A DNA stretch of 60,789 nt from an uncultured SAR86 cluster bacterium (GCA_902601475.1 CACKNK010000008.1:1-60789); one strand, 5' to 3'. Positions 46,952-55,972 are shown, numbered from the stretch's first letter. Translations and numbers: made by a program. The notes: a model not told the origin generated them from the sequence alone.

Positions 46952-47872
46952 TTTTTTAGAAATCTCATCATATACAGATGATGTAAATCTAAAGTCATCT
47001 ATAAATCCACAATGCCCACCATACTCAAGAGCATTAAATTCGACATTGGTGGTTTCCTCTAGTTCCAATAAAGGTTCAATCGGAACACATGGATCATCAT
47101 AAGCAGAATAGATCAATGTATCATGATTAATATTATTTAAAGTCTCTTGAGTTACCGCATATGCTGAAAACAAGTCTCTTACATTTGAGTGTGGAGTAAA
47201 GTTTTCAGTAAAATACTCCGTGAGACTCTTAATATTTTTATGCTTCAAAGCCTCTTTAGCATTAATGTTATACAAATCAATTTTCCTTCGTATTGTTTTT
47301 TTCCATTTATCAATGAAATATTTTCTTAAAATCCATGAATTTTTATCCATGGCATTCATTGAATTTTCTGGATTAATAACAGGCGAGAGGACAATGGTTT
47401 TTTTAAGAAAATTAATTTCTTCTGATGCAGATATTCTCAGAGAAATGTTGCCTCCCAATGAGAAGCCTATGAGATGAATTTCATTATCAGAGAACTTTTG
47501 ACCTAGGTATTTAACTACTTCAATAAGTGCTTGTATATCTGTTGCCCTAAAAAAATCTTCATTTAAATGTTCTGAATCACCATGATCAATTGGGTGTATT
47601 CTTAAAATATCAAACCCCCTTGAGTATAAAAGATCTGCCAGCGGAATTAAGTATTTTGAGTCCTTGTGACCCAGCCATCCAGGAAAAAAAATTACTTTCT
47701 TGCTGAAGTTATCAGTTTGAAAAACTTCAATAAACTGAGAATTAGACGATTTAAAGATTTCTTTCGAAGAAATAGAATTTAACTTTTTTCTCAGTGGTTT
47801 TTGTTGGGATTCTCTAAACGGACTTGATGCTAACAGAGTGTTAAGTAGCCCGTTTTTTAAGAGTCTGTTCAA
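46931..47872 (-). CDS. Alpha/beta hydrolase, YheT-like
   Basis: A 313-residue alpha/beta-fold hydrolase. The nucleophile lies in the elbow GFSLGG. An oxyanion region is in FFPGWLGHKDSKY, the acid is probably in YSAYDDPCVP, and the His is in the YGGHCGFI motif typical of the YheT family. The start is TTG at 47872, one base past the gpx stop. The substrate is unknown; family members are esterase-like. It probably shares an mRNA with the glutathione peroxidase gene. Confidence 0.8.
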   Translation of the reverse strand: MNRLLKNGLLNTLLASSPFRESQQKPLRKKLNSISSKEIFKSSNSQFIEVFQTDNFSKKVIFFPGWLGHKDSKYLIPLADLLYSRGFDILRIHPIDHGDSEHLNEDFFRATDIQALIEVVKYLGQKFSDNEIHLIGFSLGGNISLRISASEEINFLKKTIVLSPVINPENSMNAMDKNSWILRKYFIDKWKKTIRRKIDLYNINAKEALKHKNIKSLTEYFTENFTPHSNVRDLFSAYAVTQETLNNINHDTLIYSAYDDPCVPIEPLLELEETTNVEFNALEYGGHCGFIDDFRFTSSVYDEISKKLETNTH

Positions 47873-48355
47873 TTAATCCAGTATTTTTGAGAGATCTTTG
47901 TCAATCTTATCCGGAGTAGTTTGTGGTGAATACCTTTTTATAACTCTTCCGTTATTATCTATTAAGAATTTAGTGAAGTTCCATTTGATTGCCTCAGATC
48001 CCATAACACCTTTAGCTTCATTTTTTAAATGTTTGAATAATGGACTCGCACTTGATCCATTAACATTGATTTTGTCAAAGATTTTAAAGCTCACGTTAAA
48101 ATTAATATCACAAAACTCCTTAATTTCTTCATTGGATCCTGGTTCTTGCGCACCAAATTGATTACACGGGAAGGCTAAAATCTCAAAATCTTTATCTGAA
48201 TATTTTGAATAAATTTCTTGGAGACCTTTGTATTGTGGAGTTAGGCCACACCTGCTGGCAACATTAACTATTAGCAATGTTTTACCCTTGTAGTCCGATA
48301 AAGAAACAGGATTCTTTTGACTGTCATCAACTTTGTAGTCGTATATACTTTTCAT
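47873..48355 (-). CDS. Glutathione peroxidase family thiol peroxidase
   Basis: A 160-residue thioredoxin-fold peroxidase. The peroxidatic Cys lies in VNVASRCGLTPQY, the FPCNQFGAQEPG motif carries the Gln, and the KWNFTKFLID motif carries the Trp and Asn of the catalytic tetrad. It uses Cys rather than selenocysteine. I chose the internal ATG (MKSIYDYKV) because AGAGAGAAG precedes it; an ATG eight codons upstream is possible. It is divergent from the fusion gene at 48395 across 39 bp. Confidence 0.92.
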   Translation of the reverse strand: MKSIYDYKVDDSQKNPVSLSDYKGKTLLIVNVASRCGLTPQYKGLQEIYSKYSDKDFEILAFPCNQFGAQEPGSNEEIKEFCDINFNVSFKIFDKINVNGSSASPLFKHLKNEAKGVMGSEAIKWNFTKFLIDNNGRVIKRYSPQTTPDKIDKDLSKILD

Positions 48356-48394
48356 AAACTTCTCTCTAAGAGGGCGCATTTTATCTTATAGGCA

Positions 48395-49738
48395 ATGAAT
48401 TTTAAACAATACCATTTTTACTGGAAAAGCTTTTCAGAACTAAGCAGCACTGAGTTATATGATTTATTAAACCTGCGTCAACAAGTTTTTGTTGAAGAGC
48501 AAGAGTGTGCCTATATTGATGCAGACTATTCAGACCAGGACTCCGATCATCTTCTTGCTTATGACGGATCTCAATTAGTTGGATACCTTAGGATTGTTAA
48601 ACCAAATTTTAAAATGAACGACGGCAAGCAATACAGCGGCCCATCAATAGGACGCATTGTTAACCACACTAGTAAACGAAACGAAGGCCTTGGTTTTAAT
48701 TTAATTAATGAGGCAATCAAAAAATGCAATCAAATTTATCCCAATCAAGTAATCTCAATTTCTGCACAGCATCGCCTTCAAAACTATTATGAACGTTTTG
48801 GTTTTTCTGCAGTGGGAGATGTTTATTTGGAAGACGGGATTGATCATATCAAGATGACCTTAAAGTCTGAATTAAAGTATTCTTTCTCTGAAAAAGTCTC
48901 AAACATACTCAAAACCAGAAACGTCTATCTATTTGGTGGACTTTTGATCTCTGGGTATTTAATCCTCAACACATTTATCAAGGATATTAATGAAGACGCA
49001 TTTAATTGGGTAGCTAAAATTGATAATACATACATAAGTAAATCAAAATTTGAGAATTATCTAGAATCAATAGGTGAAAGTAGAAAAGGCGGTTTATTGG
49101 AAAAGGACATTGATATGGTTCTTGATAAATTGATCGATGAAGAACTTCTTATTCAAAGGGCTATTGACCTTGGCATGTTAGAAACGGATAGCCAAGTCAG
49201 AAGTGTAATAATCCAAAAAATGATCGAAAGCATCCTATCTGAAATAGATAACTTGTCTTACAGTGATCAGGATTTAAAAAATTTTTATTTTTCTAACAAA
49301 GATTTTTTTGCATCATCACCAAAGCTGCAGTTAGTGAAATTATCTTTTGATAAACCATCACTCAATTCTGCAAAAAGAGCCCAAGAATATATTTTGGATG
49401 GAGATTTTGTAAGCGCAAAAAAACTAGCTAGAAATGAAGTAATAGATCTGCCCAATGCTCTCTTACCTGCAACAAAAGTTAGAGAATACATTGGGCCAAA
49501 ATTGACTGAAATTGCTATGAAATTAGAGCCAGGATCTGTGAGCGAGCTGATTACTGATACTGATTCAGTTCATTTACTTATTTTGCTTAAAAAGGAAGTT
49601 TCAGTAACTCAAGAGTTTAATGAGATTTCTGAACAGGTAAGAAATGAATTTTTAAAAAGAGAAGGCGATAAACTTTTTCTGGAGTATCTTGAAAATTTAA
49701 GAAGTTGGTATGACGTTACAAAAAAACAAACTTCTTAA
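48395..49738 (+). CDS. ElaA-type GNAT acetyltransferase fused to a membrane-anchored parvulin-like PPIase domain
   Basis: A 447-residue protein with two unrelated parts. Residues 1-155 follow E. coli ElaA closely: LYDLLNLRQQVFVEEQECAY, SIGRIVN, then YYERFGF and EDGIDHIKM. After a basic KTR, residues 177-195 form one membrane helix. Residues about 205-440 resemble the SurA/PpiC type: a helical chaperone region, FYFSNKDFFASSP, AQEYILDGDF, YIGPKLTEIAMKLEPGSVSELI and HLLILLKK. The GNAT part would be cytoplasmic and the PPIase part periplasmic. The next gene, a HupE/UreJ protein, starts 29 bases inside its end. No stop or weak joint is seen at the boundary. Confidence 0.85.
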   Translation: MNFKQYHFYWKSFSELSSTELYDLLNLRQQVFVEEQECAYIDADYSDQDSDHLLAYDGSQLVGYLRIVKPNFKMNDGKQYSGPSIGRIVNHTSKRNEGLGFNLINEAIKKCNQIYPNQVISISAQHRLQNYYERFGFSAVGDVYLEDGIDHIKMTLKSELKYSFSEKVSNILKTRNVYLFGGLLISGYLILNTFIKDINEDAFNWVAKIDNTYISKSKFENYLESIGESRKGGLLEKDIDMVLDKLIDEELLIQRAIDLGMLETDSQVRSVIIQKMIESILSEIDNLSYSDQDLKNFYFSNKDFFASSPKLQLVKLSFDKPSLNSAKRAQEYILDGDFVSAKKLARNEVIDLPNALLPATKVREYIGPKLTEIAMKLEPGSVSELITDTDSVHLLILLKKEVSVTQEFNEISEQVRNEFLKREGDKLFLEYLENLRSWYDVTKKQTS

Positions 49739-50912
49739 TTGGTTTTTAGTATTTGCATTTAGCTTGACTGCTTTGGATTGTTTTTCTCACAGTAGAAGTG
49801 AGTCATATTCAAAAATTAATATCCTCAGCAATGATAATTTTTATCAAGTTAATTTGTCGGCGAACATTAGCAACACAATTTTAAATAATTTTCTAAGACT
49901 TAATCTTTTTAAGAGTGCTGATGACGTTAGAAACTATGCATCGAGCTCATTTAAACTTGGAGATAATTGCGAACAAGATAATAATTTTAAATTTACCTCG
50001 AACCAATCAGCAGGCTACACAAAGATTCAAAGTTCTTTTACATGTCAGACTTTACCGGACTTAATTTCAATAAATTTATTTTTAGATCTTGGTCCTTCTC
50101 ATGCTCATATTTCAAAAATCTATATTGACAACGTTCTAAAAGACGAGCATATATTTAATTCTCCAAATGAGGCATGGCAACCAGACTTTACATCGCCTAA
50201 TAAGGTAATTCAGAATTCATTTTCTTCTTTTTTTAAATTAGGTTTTGAGCATATCCTTGAAGGATTAGACCATTTAGCTTTTCTACTGGGCTTAGTTTTG
50301 CTTTTTAGAGGCAAAGAACTTTTACTTGTAATAACTGGGTTCACTATTGGGCACTCTATAACCTTAGCACTGGGAACTTTAAACTTTCTGACTGTCAATG
50401 TAAGCATTGTTGAGATGTTGATAGGATTTTCAATATTTATTGTCGGCTTAGATCACTTACAACAACACCATAAGCATTTAGTATCTTCTAAAACATTCAA
50501 CATTAGTCTTTTTTGTTTAGCTGGATTGTTGATCATTTTTAATTTTAATTTTAATTTATTGTTTCTTTTTGGGTTGATATTATTTATTTATACATATTTT
50601 CTTCTTCAGCTCTACTCAGGAAAGCGATTGCTTATGCAATTAATTACAATTTTTTTTGGTTTCATCCATGGCCTAGGTTTTGCATCAAATCTATCTGAAA
50701 ATCCTATCATTCAAGACCAAATGTTTTCAATGATTCTTGGATTTAATCTTGGAATTGAGGTGGGTCAAATTCTCATAGCTTTACTTGCAGTGTCATTGTT
50801 TACTTTCTTAAAATCGTTTTTATCAGCAACGAGGTTTCAAATCTTAAATAGAAGCCTTAGTATGTATCTCATCGGAATAGGTTTATTCTGGTTTGTATCG
50901 AGGTCATTTTAA
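49710..50912 (+). CDS. HupE/UreJ family membrane protein with extracytoplasmic N-terminal domain
   Basis: A 400-residue protein. After a signal-like N-terminus (LLNWFLVFAFSLTALDCFSH) comes SHSRSESYS, typical of this HupE/UreJ_2 group, and about 150 soluble residues. From about residue 175 there are seven or so membrane helices with conserved histidines: GFEHILEGLDHLAFLLG, GHSITLALG, FIVGLDH and GFIHGLGFAS. Relatives are proposed nickel or other metal permeases, but no hydrogenase or urease genes lie here. It overlaps the PPIase fusion gene by 29 bases. Confidence 0.85.
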   Translation: MTLQKNKLLNWFLVFAFSLTALDCFSHSRSESYSKINILSNDNFYQVNLSANISNTILNNFLRLNLFKSADDVRNYASSSFKLGDNCEQDNNFKFTSNQSAGYTKIQSSFTCQTLPDLISINLFLDLGPSHAHISKIYIDNVLKDEHIFNSPNEAWQPDFTSPNKVIQNSFSSFFKLGFEHILEGLDHLAFLLGLVLLFRGKELLLVITGFTIGHSITLALGTLNFLTVNVSIVEMLIGFSIFIVGLDHLQQHHKHLVSSKTFNISLFCLAGLLIIFNFNFNLLFLFGLILFIYTYFLLQLYSGKRLLMQLITIFFGFIHGLGFASNLSENPIIQDQMFSMILGFNLGIEVGQILIALLAVSLFTFLKSFLSATRFQILNRSLSMYLIGIGLFWFVSRSF

Positions 50913-51781
50913 TGAAGTTTGCAATTCCCTTATCAATACTTCCGTCCGAGGAACTTCTACCTTTAACAATTGAAGCTGAAAAAGCTGGCTTTGATGCTAT
51001 TGCTGTTTCTGATCATCTTATTCATCCAAAGAATTTTTCCGTACCTTATCCATATACGGAAGATGGTAAAGTAAGATGGGAGGAAGGGACAGACTGGCCT
51101 GATCCGATTAATACACTTTCCTTTCTTGCAGGCGCTACCAATTCAATTAAATTTTATACAAGTGTTTATATTCTTCCTGCTCGTAACCCGTTTAGAGCTG
51201 CCAAGGAGATATCAACATTATCACACCTGTCAAAGGGAAGATTTTCTTTAGGTGTAGGCATGGGTTGGATGCCAGAAGAATTTAATGTTGGTGAGCAGGA
51301 TTTCAAGCAACGAGGCAAAAGAGCTGATGAAATGTTGGATGTAATGCAAAGTCTTTGGTCTGGAGAAATGCATAACTATGATGGTAATTTTTATACTTAT
51401 GAAGATTTAGAGATGCTACCTAAACCTTATGGAGATATTCCAATATTAATTGGTGGATTTTCCAAGATTGCCCTTAAAAGGGCCAGTAATCATAATGGTT
51501 GGATTTCAGACATGCATAGTTTAGGTGAGCTTGAAGAGATAATTTCGTCATTAGAAAAACTTCGAAAAGATAAACCATCATTTGATGAGTATGAGATTAC
51601 AGCTTTTAGTTGCTGGGATGCTTTCAGCTTGGAGGGATTTAAAAAGATGCAAGATATTGGAGTAACAACAATCACAACTTATCCATGGATGCTTTATGGG
51701 GTAATGAATGAAGCTCCTGTAAATGAAAAAATTGATGCAATGCATTCTTTTGCATCAGATTTTTTTAGTGAGTTCAAATGA
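50912..51781 (+). CDS. LLM-class (luciferase-like) flavin-dependent oxidoreductase
   Basis: A 289-residue TIM-barrel protein of the bacterial luciferase/F420-dependent oxidoreductase superfamily. [51 protein letters not shown] and [15 protein letters not shown] are family motifs. FMN or F420 use cannot be told from sequence alone. It starts on the last base of the HupE gene (TAATG) and overlaps the glyoxalase gene by 4 bases. The substrate is unknown. Confidence 0.87.
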   Translation: MKFAIPLSILPSEELLPLTIEAEKAGFDAIAVSDHLIHPKNFSVPYPYTEDGKVRWEEGTDWPDPINTLSFLAGATNSIKFYTSVYILPARNPFRAAKEISTLSHLSKGRFSLGVGMGWMPEEFNVGEQDFKQRGKRADEMLDVMQSLWSGEMHNYDGNFYTYEDLEMLPKPYGDIPILIGGFSKIALKRASNHNGWISDMHSLGELEEIISSLEKLRKDKPSFDEYEITAFSCWDAFSLEGFKKMQDIGVTTITTYPWMLYGVMNEAPVNEKIDAMHSFASDFFSEFK

Positions 51782-52215
51782 GGTACTTGCATACAATGAT
51801 TCGGGTTTCAGATTTAGAGGAATCTCTTAATTTTTTTAAGCTGCTAGATATTCATGAAGTAAGCAGGAAAGAGAATGAACAAGCAAGATTTACCTTGGTT
51901 TTTCTATCAGCAACAGGAGATGAAAAGCTTGTAGAGAATGCTAAGTCTCCTTTAATTGAATTAACCTTTAATTGGGATGAAAAAGATTATGATGGCGGCA
52001 GAAATTTTGGACATCTTGCGTTTGAAGTTGATGATATTTACGCAGTTTGTAAGAGACTTTTACAGAACAAGATAATTATCAATAGACCTCCAAGAGATGG
52101 GCGCATGGCTTTTGTTCAATCACCAGATCAAATATCAATCGAGTTGCTACAAAAAGGGAAACCTCTGCCGGTTATAAGCCCTTGGAAGGAAATGCCAAAT
52201 CAAGGCACTTGGTAA
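51778..52215 (+). CDS. gloA: Lactoylglutathione lyase (glyoxalase I)
   Basis: A 145-residue VOC-fold enzyme that converts the methylglyoxal-glutathione adduct to lactoylglutathione. Metal ligands are visible: His5 in RYLHTMIRV, Glu in LIELTFNWD, His in [11 protein letters not shown], and Glu in SIELLQKG. The [15 protein letters not shown] stretch is also family-typical. E. coli GloA has 135 residues. It overlaps the LLM gene by 4 bases. A 33-bp gap follows, then astA. Confidence 0.93.
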   Translation: MRYLHTMIRVSDLEESLNFFKLLDIHEVSRKENEQARFTLVFLSATGDEKLVENAKSPLIELTFNWDEKDYDGGRNFGHLAFEVDDIYAVCKRLLQNKIIINRPPRDGRMAFVQSPDQISIELLQKGKPLPVISPWKEMPNQGTW

Positions 52216-52236
52216 AAAGCTAACTTCTAAATCCAC

Positions 52237-52242
52237 TATAAT
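52237..52242 (+). promoter_or_regulatory. Candidate -10 element for astA (possible leaderless start)
   Basis: A perfect TATAAT ends 6 bases before the astA ATG, so transcription would begin at or next to the start codon. No good -35 lies 15-19 bp upstream, and no Shine-Dalgarno is present. The placement is suggestive only. Confidence 0.35.
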
Positions 52243-52248
52243 TAGATT

Positions 52249-53253
52249 ATGTTAATTGCACGATTGGTGAAAGTATCTGATTTAGATCGGTTATTTAAGC
52301 TCACTAAGACAGGTGGCAGAGGCCTTACGACAATGCCTAAATCTAAGGAAGAATTGGCAGATCGAATTAAGTGGTCAATAAAATCTGCCGCATCATCAAA
52401 AAAATCTCCTAACCATGATTCCTACTTATTTGTGCTTGAGCATGGTAAAAAACTTGTAGGTATGTCAGCAATTTATACGTCAGTATCAAGAGAGAAACCC
52501 TCTGTTTTTTTTAAAAGGAAAATTATTCAGATGTATTCACACTCATTGAAAATGAGAAAATCATTTGAGGCTCTCCAGCTTTCATTTATTAAAAATCCTT
52601 ACACGGAATTAGGAACATTATTTATGAATCCAAATGCCAGAGGCATAGGCGGAGGTAAATTATTGTCTTTTGCTCGCTTTCTATATATGTCTAATAATCT
52701 AAATCGCTTCGATAAAGAGGTTGTCGTTGAGATACGGGGTTATAAGAATTCTACAGGGGTAACGCCTTTTTGGGATAAGTTCAGTAGCAAATTTTTTGAC
52801 TTAAATTTTTTTGATGCAGACAATTCTTCCTACATAGACAATCATTTCATTGGTGAATGTGTCCCAAGTTTCCCTTTAATTTTAGATTTTCTTCCAAGGG
52901 AAGTAAGTAGATATTGTGGTAAACCACATACCACATCAAAATTAGCATTGTCCCTATTGAACTCTCAAGGCTTTAAATCTAATGGGATGGTAGATGTTTT
53001 AGATGGAGGTCCATGCTTATCTTCTAAGCTAAGCAAAATAAAAGTTATTCAAAATAAAAATCAATTTAAAGTAAAAATTGGCAGAGTTAATTCAGATCAA
53101 GACCTTAGCTTTGCTTTTAACAATTCATTAGTTGATTTTTGGGCAACAAGACTCTTCGTTGAGAGGATTTCAAATAAAGAGGTTCTTATTGATCGCAAGG
53201 ATGCAAGGCATCTTGGTCTAAAAGAAGGCGATTCTATCAATCTTTCACACTAA
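52249..53253 (+). CDS. astA: Arginine N-succinyltransferase
   Basis: A 334-residue enzyme for the first step of the arginine succinyltransferase (AST) pathway: arginine plus succinyl-CoA to N2-succinylarginine. Matches include LIARLVKVSDLDRLFKL, TTMPKSKEEL, ELGTLFMNPNARGIGGGKLLSFARFLYM, and the C-terminal DVLDGGPCLSSKLSKIK. It is close in length to E. coli AstA (344). It begins an astA-astD-astB run, with only 2 bases to astD. Confidence 0.93.
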   Translation: MLIARLVKVSDLDRLFKLTKTGGRGLTTMPKSKEELADRIKWSIKSAASSKKSPNHDSYLFVLEHGKKLVGMSAIYTSVSREKPSVFFKRKIIQMYSHSLKMRKSFEALQLSFIKNPYTELGTLFMNPNARGIGGGKLLSFARFLYMSNNLNRFDKEVVVEIRGYKNSTGVTPFWDKFSSKFFDLNFFDADNSSYIDNHFIGECVPSFPLILDFLPREVSRYCGKPHTTSKLALSLLNSQGFKSNGMVDVLDGGPCLSSKLSKIKVIQNKNQFKVKIGRVNSDQDLSFAFNNSLVDFWATRLFVERISNKEVLIDRKDARHLGLKEGDSINLSH

Positions 53254-53255
53254 TA

Positions 53256-54656
53256 ATGAATTATATAGGCGGCAATTGGGAGAAGGGCTTAGGAGCAACG
53301 CATGCTTCAATTAATCCCAGAAATGAAACTATTTTGTGGGAAGGAAATTATGCATCCAAAGATCAAATTAAGTCAGCAATAGACTGTGCTTCTAAGGCAC
53401 ATTCCAAATGGTCATCTTTGAGCTTTAAAGAGCGCTTAGAAATTATAAAAAATTTTTATAATTTACTCGAAAAAAATGCTCAAACAGTTTCAGAAATAAT
53501 TGCTCTTGAAACTGGAAAAGTTGGTCACGACGCAGAATCTGAGGTCAGTGCTGCAAGAGCTAAATTAAAAAATGTTCTAGATGCTTATGAAGACAGAACC
53601 GGAGCAAAGAAAAATGTTACGAACATTATGGAGACAAGTCTTACCCATCATTCTTTAGGTGTTGTGTGTGTCATTGGACCCTTCAATTTTCCCCTGCATC
53701 TGCCAAATGGACAGATTACTCCTAGCCTTTTAGCAGGCAATACAGTTATTTTTAAACCCAGTGAAAGTACTCCCTTAATTTCAGAATATATGATGATGTT
53801 GTGGGAAGAGGCTGGAATTCCAAAGGGCGTAATCAATTTATTGCATGGTAAAAAATGGGTAGTTAAAAATTTAGTAAAGCACTCAAAAATCAAGGGTATT
53901 TTTTTTACAGGCGGATATGATGCCGGGAGATCTATTCATGCCTCTGTATCAGGTGAAATTGATAAATTAGTTGCTCTAGAGTTAGGGGGTATAAATCCCA
54001 TAGTCGTTTGGAATACAAATAAAATTAAACAAGTAAAAAATATAATCTTAGAATCAGCCTTTATATCGACTGGCCAAAGATGTACTTGTGCGAGAAAGTT
54101 AATTCTTCCAAAAAATAAATATGGAAAGAAAATTTTAGATAGCATTAAGAAAGACTTGGGTGATCCAAGCATTACGAATCATTTTTTGGGACCATTAATT
54201 TCAAATGAGGCAAGGCTTAAAGTTATCTCTCAGCAAAAAAAGTTAAAAAAAATTGGGGCCCGCATCATCAAAGAATCAAAAGTCCCAAAAGGTAAAGGGT
54301 TTTTTATAACACCAGGGCTTATTGATAGCACAAACTTAAAAGAGCGATTTGATGAAGAAATATTTGGTCCGATACTACAAGTTCATTTTGTAGGATCCTT
54401 TTCTGAGGCAATAGATGAAGCAAATAATACAAAATTTGGTCTTGCTGCATCATTAATTTCAGATTCTAGGCCGCTGTTTGATAAGTTTCACTCCTCAATA
54501 AATTCAGGCTTAGTAAATTTTAATGCGACAACAACCGGTGCATCAGGTGCCTTGCCATTTGGTGGTGTTGGAAAAAGCGGAAATTACAGACCAGCAGGAT
54601 TTTATGCTGCAGATTTTTGTGCATGGCCAAAATCATCGGTTCTAAAAAAGTTATGA
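53256..54656 (+). CDS. astD: N-succinylglutamate 5-semialdehyde dehydrogenase
   Basis: A 466-residue aldehyde dehydrogenase of the AST pathway that oxidises succinylglutamate semialdehyde. The NAD site includes GPFNFPLHLPNGQITPSLLAGN and FTGG, the catalytic Glu is in ALELGGINP, and the catalytic Cys is in STGQRCTCAR. The TCAR context matches AstD. E. coli AstD has 492 residues. The stop overlaps astB (ATGA). Confidence 0.92.
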   Translation: MNYIGGNWEKGLGATHASINPRNETILWEGNYASKDQIKSAIDCASKAHSKWSSLSFKERLEIIKNFYNLLEKNAQTVSEIIALETGKVGHDAESEVSAARAKLKNVLDAYEDRTGAKKNVTNIMETSLTHHSLGVVCVIGPFNFPLHLPNGQITPSLLAGNTVIFKPSESTPLISEYMMMLWEEAGIPKGVINLLHGKKWVVKNLVKHSKIKGIFFTGGYDAGRSIHASVSGEIDKLVALELGGINPIVVWNTNKIKQVKNIILESAFISTGQRCTCARKLILPKNKYGKKILDSIKKDLGDPSITNHFLGPLISNEARLKVISQQKKLKKIGARIIKESKVPKGKGFFITPGLIDSTNLKERFDEEIFGPILQVHFVGSFSEAIDEANNTKFGLAASLISDSRPLFDKFHSSINSGLVNFNATTTGASGALPFGGVGKSGNYRPAGFYAADFCAWPKSSVLKKL

Positions 54657-55972
54657 CATTTAAGGAAATAAATTTTGATGGCCTGATTGGACCCACTCAT
54701 AATTATGGTGGCTTATCAGAAGGTAATGTTGCTTCACAAAAAAATATTGATCAAGTTTCAAATCCAAAGATGGCAGCTTTGCAAGGCTTGCAGAAAATGG
54801 AACTACTTTTAGATGAGGGATTGCATCAGGGAATTTTTTTGCCTCATGAAAGACCTTATCTTAAAATTCTAAAAGAGTTTGGCTACTCTGGCTCAGGTAC
54901 AGAAATAATAAATGATGTTTCTAAAAGCAATAAATTACTACTAAAAAATATTTATTCGGCGTCCTCAATGTGGGCTGCAAATACAGCTACATTTTCTTCA
55001 AAGTTAGATAGCTTAGATAATAAAAATCATTTAACGCCGGCAAATCTTAACTCAATGTTTCATAGATCAATTGAAAAAGATTTTGTAACCAATCAATTAA
55101 ATGATATTTTTGGACAAATTGCTTCCATTCATAAACCAAGACCTCCCATTGGTGCTTTTGGAGATGAGGGAGCAGCTAACCATTTGAGAGTCTCATCTTC
55201 TCATTCAAAAGAAGGTTTTCAGGTTTTTGTTTATGGTGGAAGCGCCTTTGAATATGACAAATTAGTTAAAAGACAAGCATTAGAAATCTCATCTAGCATA
55301 AGCAAATCACACAAATTAGATGAAACAAAAGTTTTTTTTCTTCAGCAAAATCAAGAGGCCATCAGTGAAGGAAGTTTTCATAATGATATTGTGAGCCTAG
55401 CTAACGAAAATGTATTTATTGCTCATGAAAAAGCTTTTGAAAATAAAGCTGATTTAAATCAATTAATAGGAATACTCAAAGCAAATGTTAATAATTTTTC
55501 ATACTTAGAGATACCAGACGCTTTAATTAATCTCAAAGACTTAGTTTCAAGCTATCTTCTCAATTCTCAGCTGGTTACCAAATCAGATAATCAGATGATG
55601 ATTATTTTCCCTTCAGAGGTTCAAGAGTATAGTAACTGCGGTAGCTGGATAGACTCACTAACTGAAAATAGCCCAATAGACTCAATAAAATATTTAGATA
55701 TTAGGCAAAGCATGATGAACGGAGGAGGGCCTGCATGCTTAAGATTTCGTGCAACCTTTGAAGAGAATGAGATTTCAAAAATTAACTCATCATATCTAAT
55801 GGACCATCACAAGATTCAATCAATAAAAGATTTAGTTTGTAAACACTATAGAGATAAATTGCATCCTGATGATTTGGCTGACCCAAGTTTAATGGAGGAA
55901 TCCTATTTATTTTTAGATGAACTAACCGCGCTACTTAATCTAGGGAGCATTTATTCTTTTCAAAAAACTTAA
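54653..55972 (+). CDS. astB: N-succinylarginine dihydrolase
   Basis: A 439-residue enzyme of the second AST step, releasing ammonia and CO2 from succinylarginine. It has the amidinotransferase-like fold: FDGLIGPTHNYGGLSEGN at the start, FGDEGAANHLRVSSSH with catalytic Glu and His, and the catalytic Cys in NGGGPACLRFR. ATG 54653 gives the family N-terminus and the ATGA overlap with astD. The TAA shares TTAA with the valS stop. astC and astE are not in the window. Confidence 0.94.
   Translation: MTFKEINFDGLIGPTHNYGGLSEGNVASQKNIDQVSNPKMAALQGLQKMELLLDEGLHQGIFLPHERPYLKILKEFGYSGSGTEIINDVSKSNKLLLKNIYSASSMWAANTATFSSKLDSLDNKNHLTPANLNSMFHRSIEKDFVTNQLNDIFGQIASIHKPRPPIGAFGDEGAANHLRVSSSHSKEGFQVFVYGGSAFEYDKLVKRQALEISSSISKSHKLDETKVFFLQQNQEAISEGSFHNDIVSLANENVFIAHEKAFENKADLNQLIGILKANVNNFSYLEIPDALINLKDLVSSYLLNSQLVTKSDNQMMIIFPSEVQEYSNCGSWIDSLTENSPIDSIKYLDIRQSMMNGGGPACLRFRATFEENEISKINSSYLMDHHKIQSIKDLVCKHYRDKLHPDDLADPSLMEESYLFLDELTALLNLGSIYSFQKT

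Noticed and set aside
47873-48355. Selenoprotein glutathione peroxidase
   Set aside because: The active-site codon is Cys and there is no in-frame TGA.
49710-50912. Part of a hydrogenase or urease cluster
   Set aside because: No structural or maturation gene for either enzyme lies in the window.
54617-54652. Upstream extension of astB into astD
   Set aside because: ATG 54653 gives the AstB N-terminus and the usual ATGA coupling.
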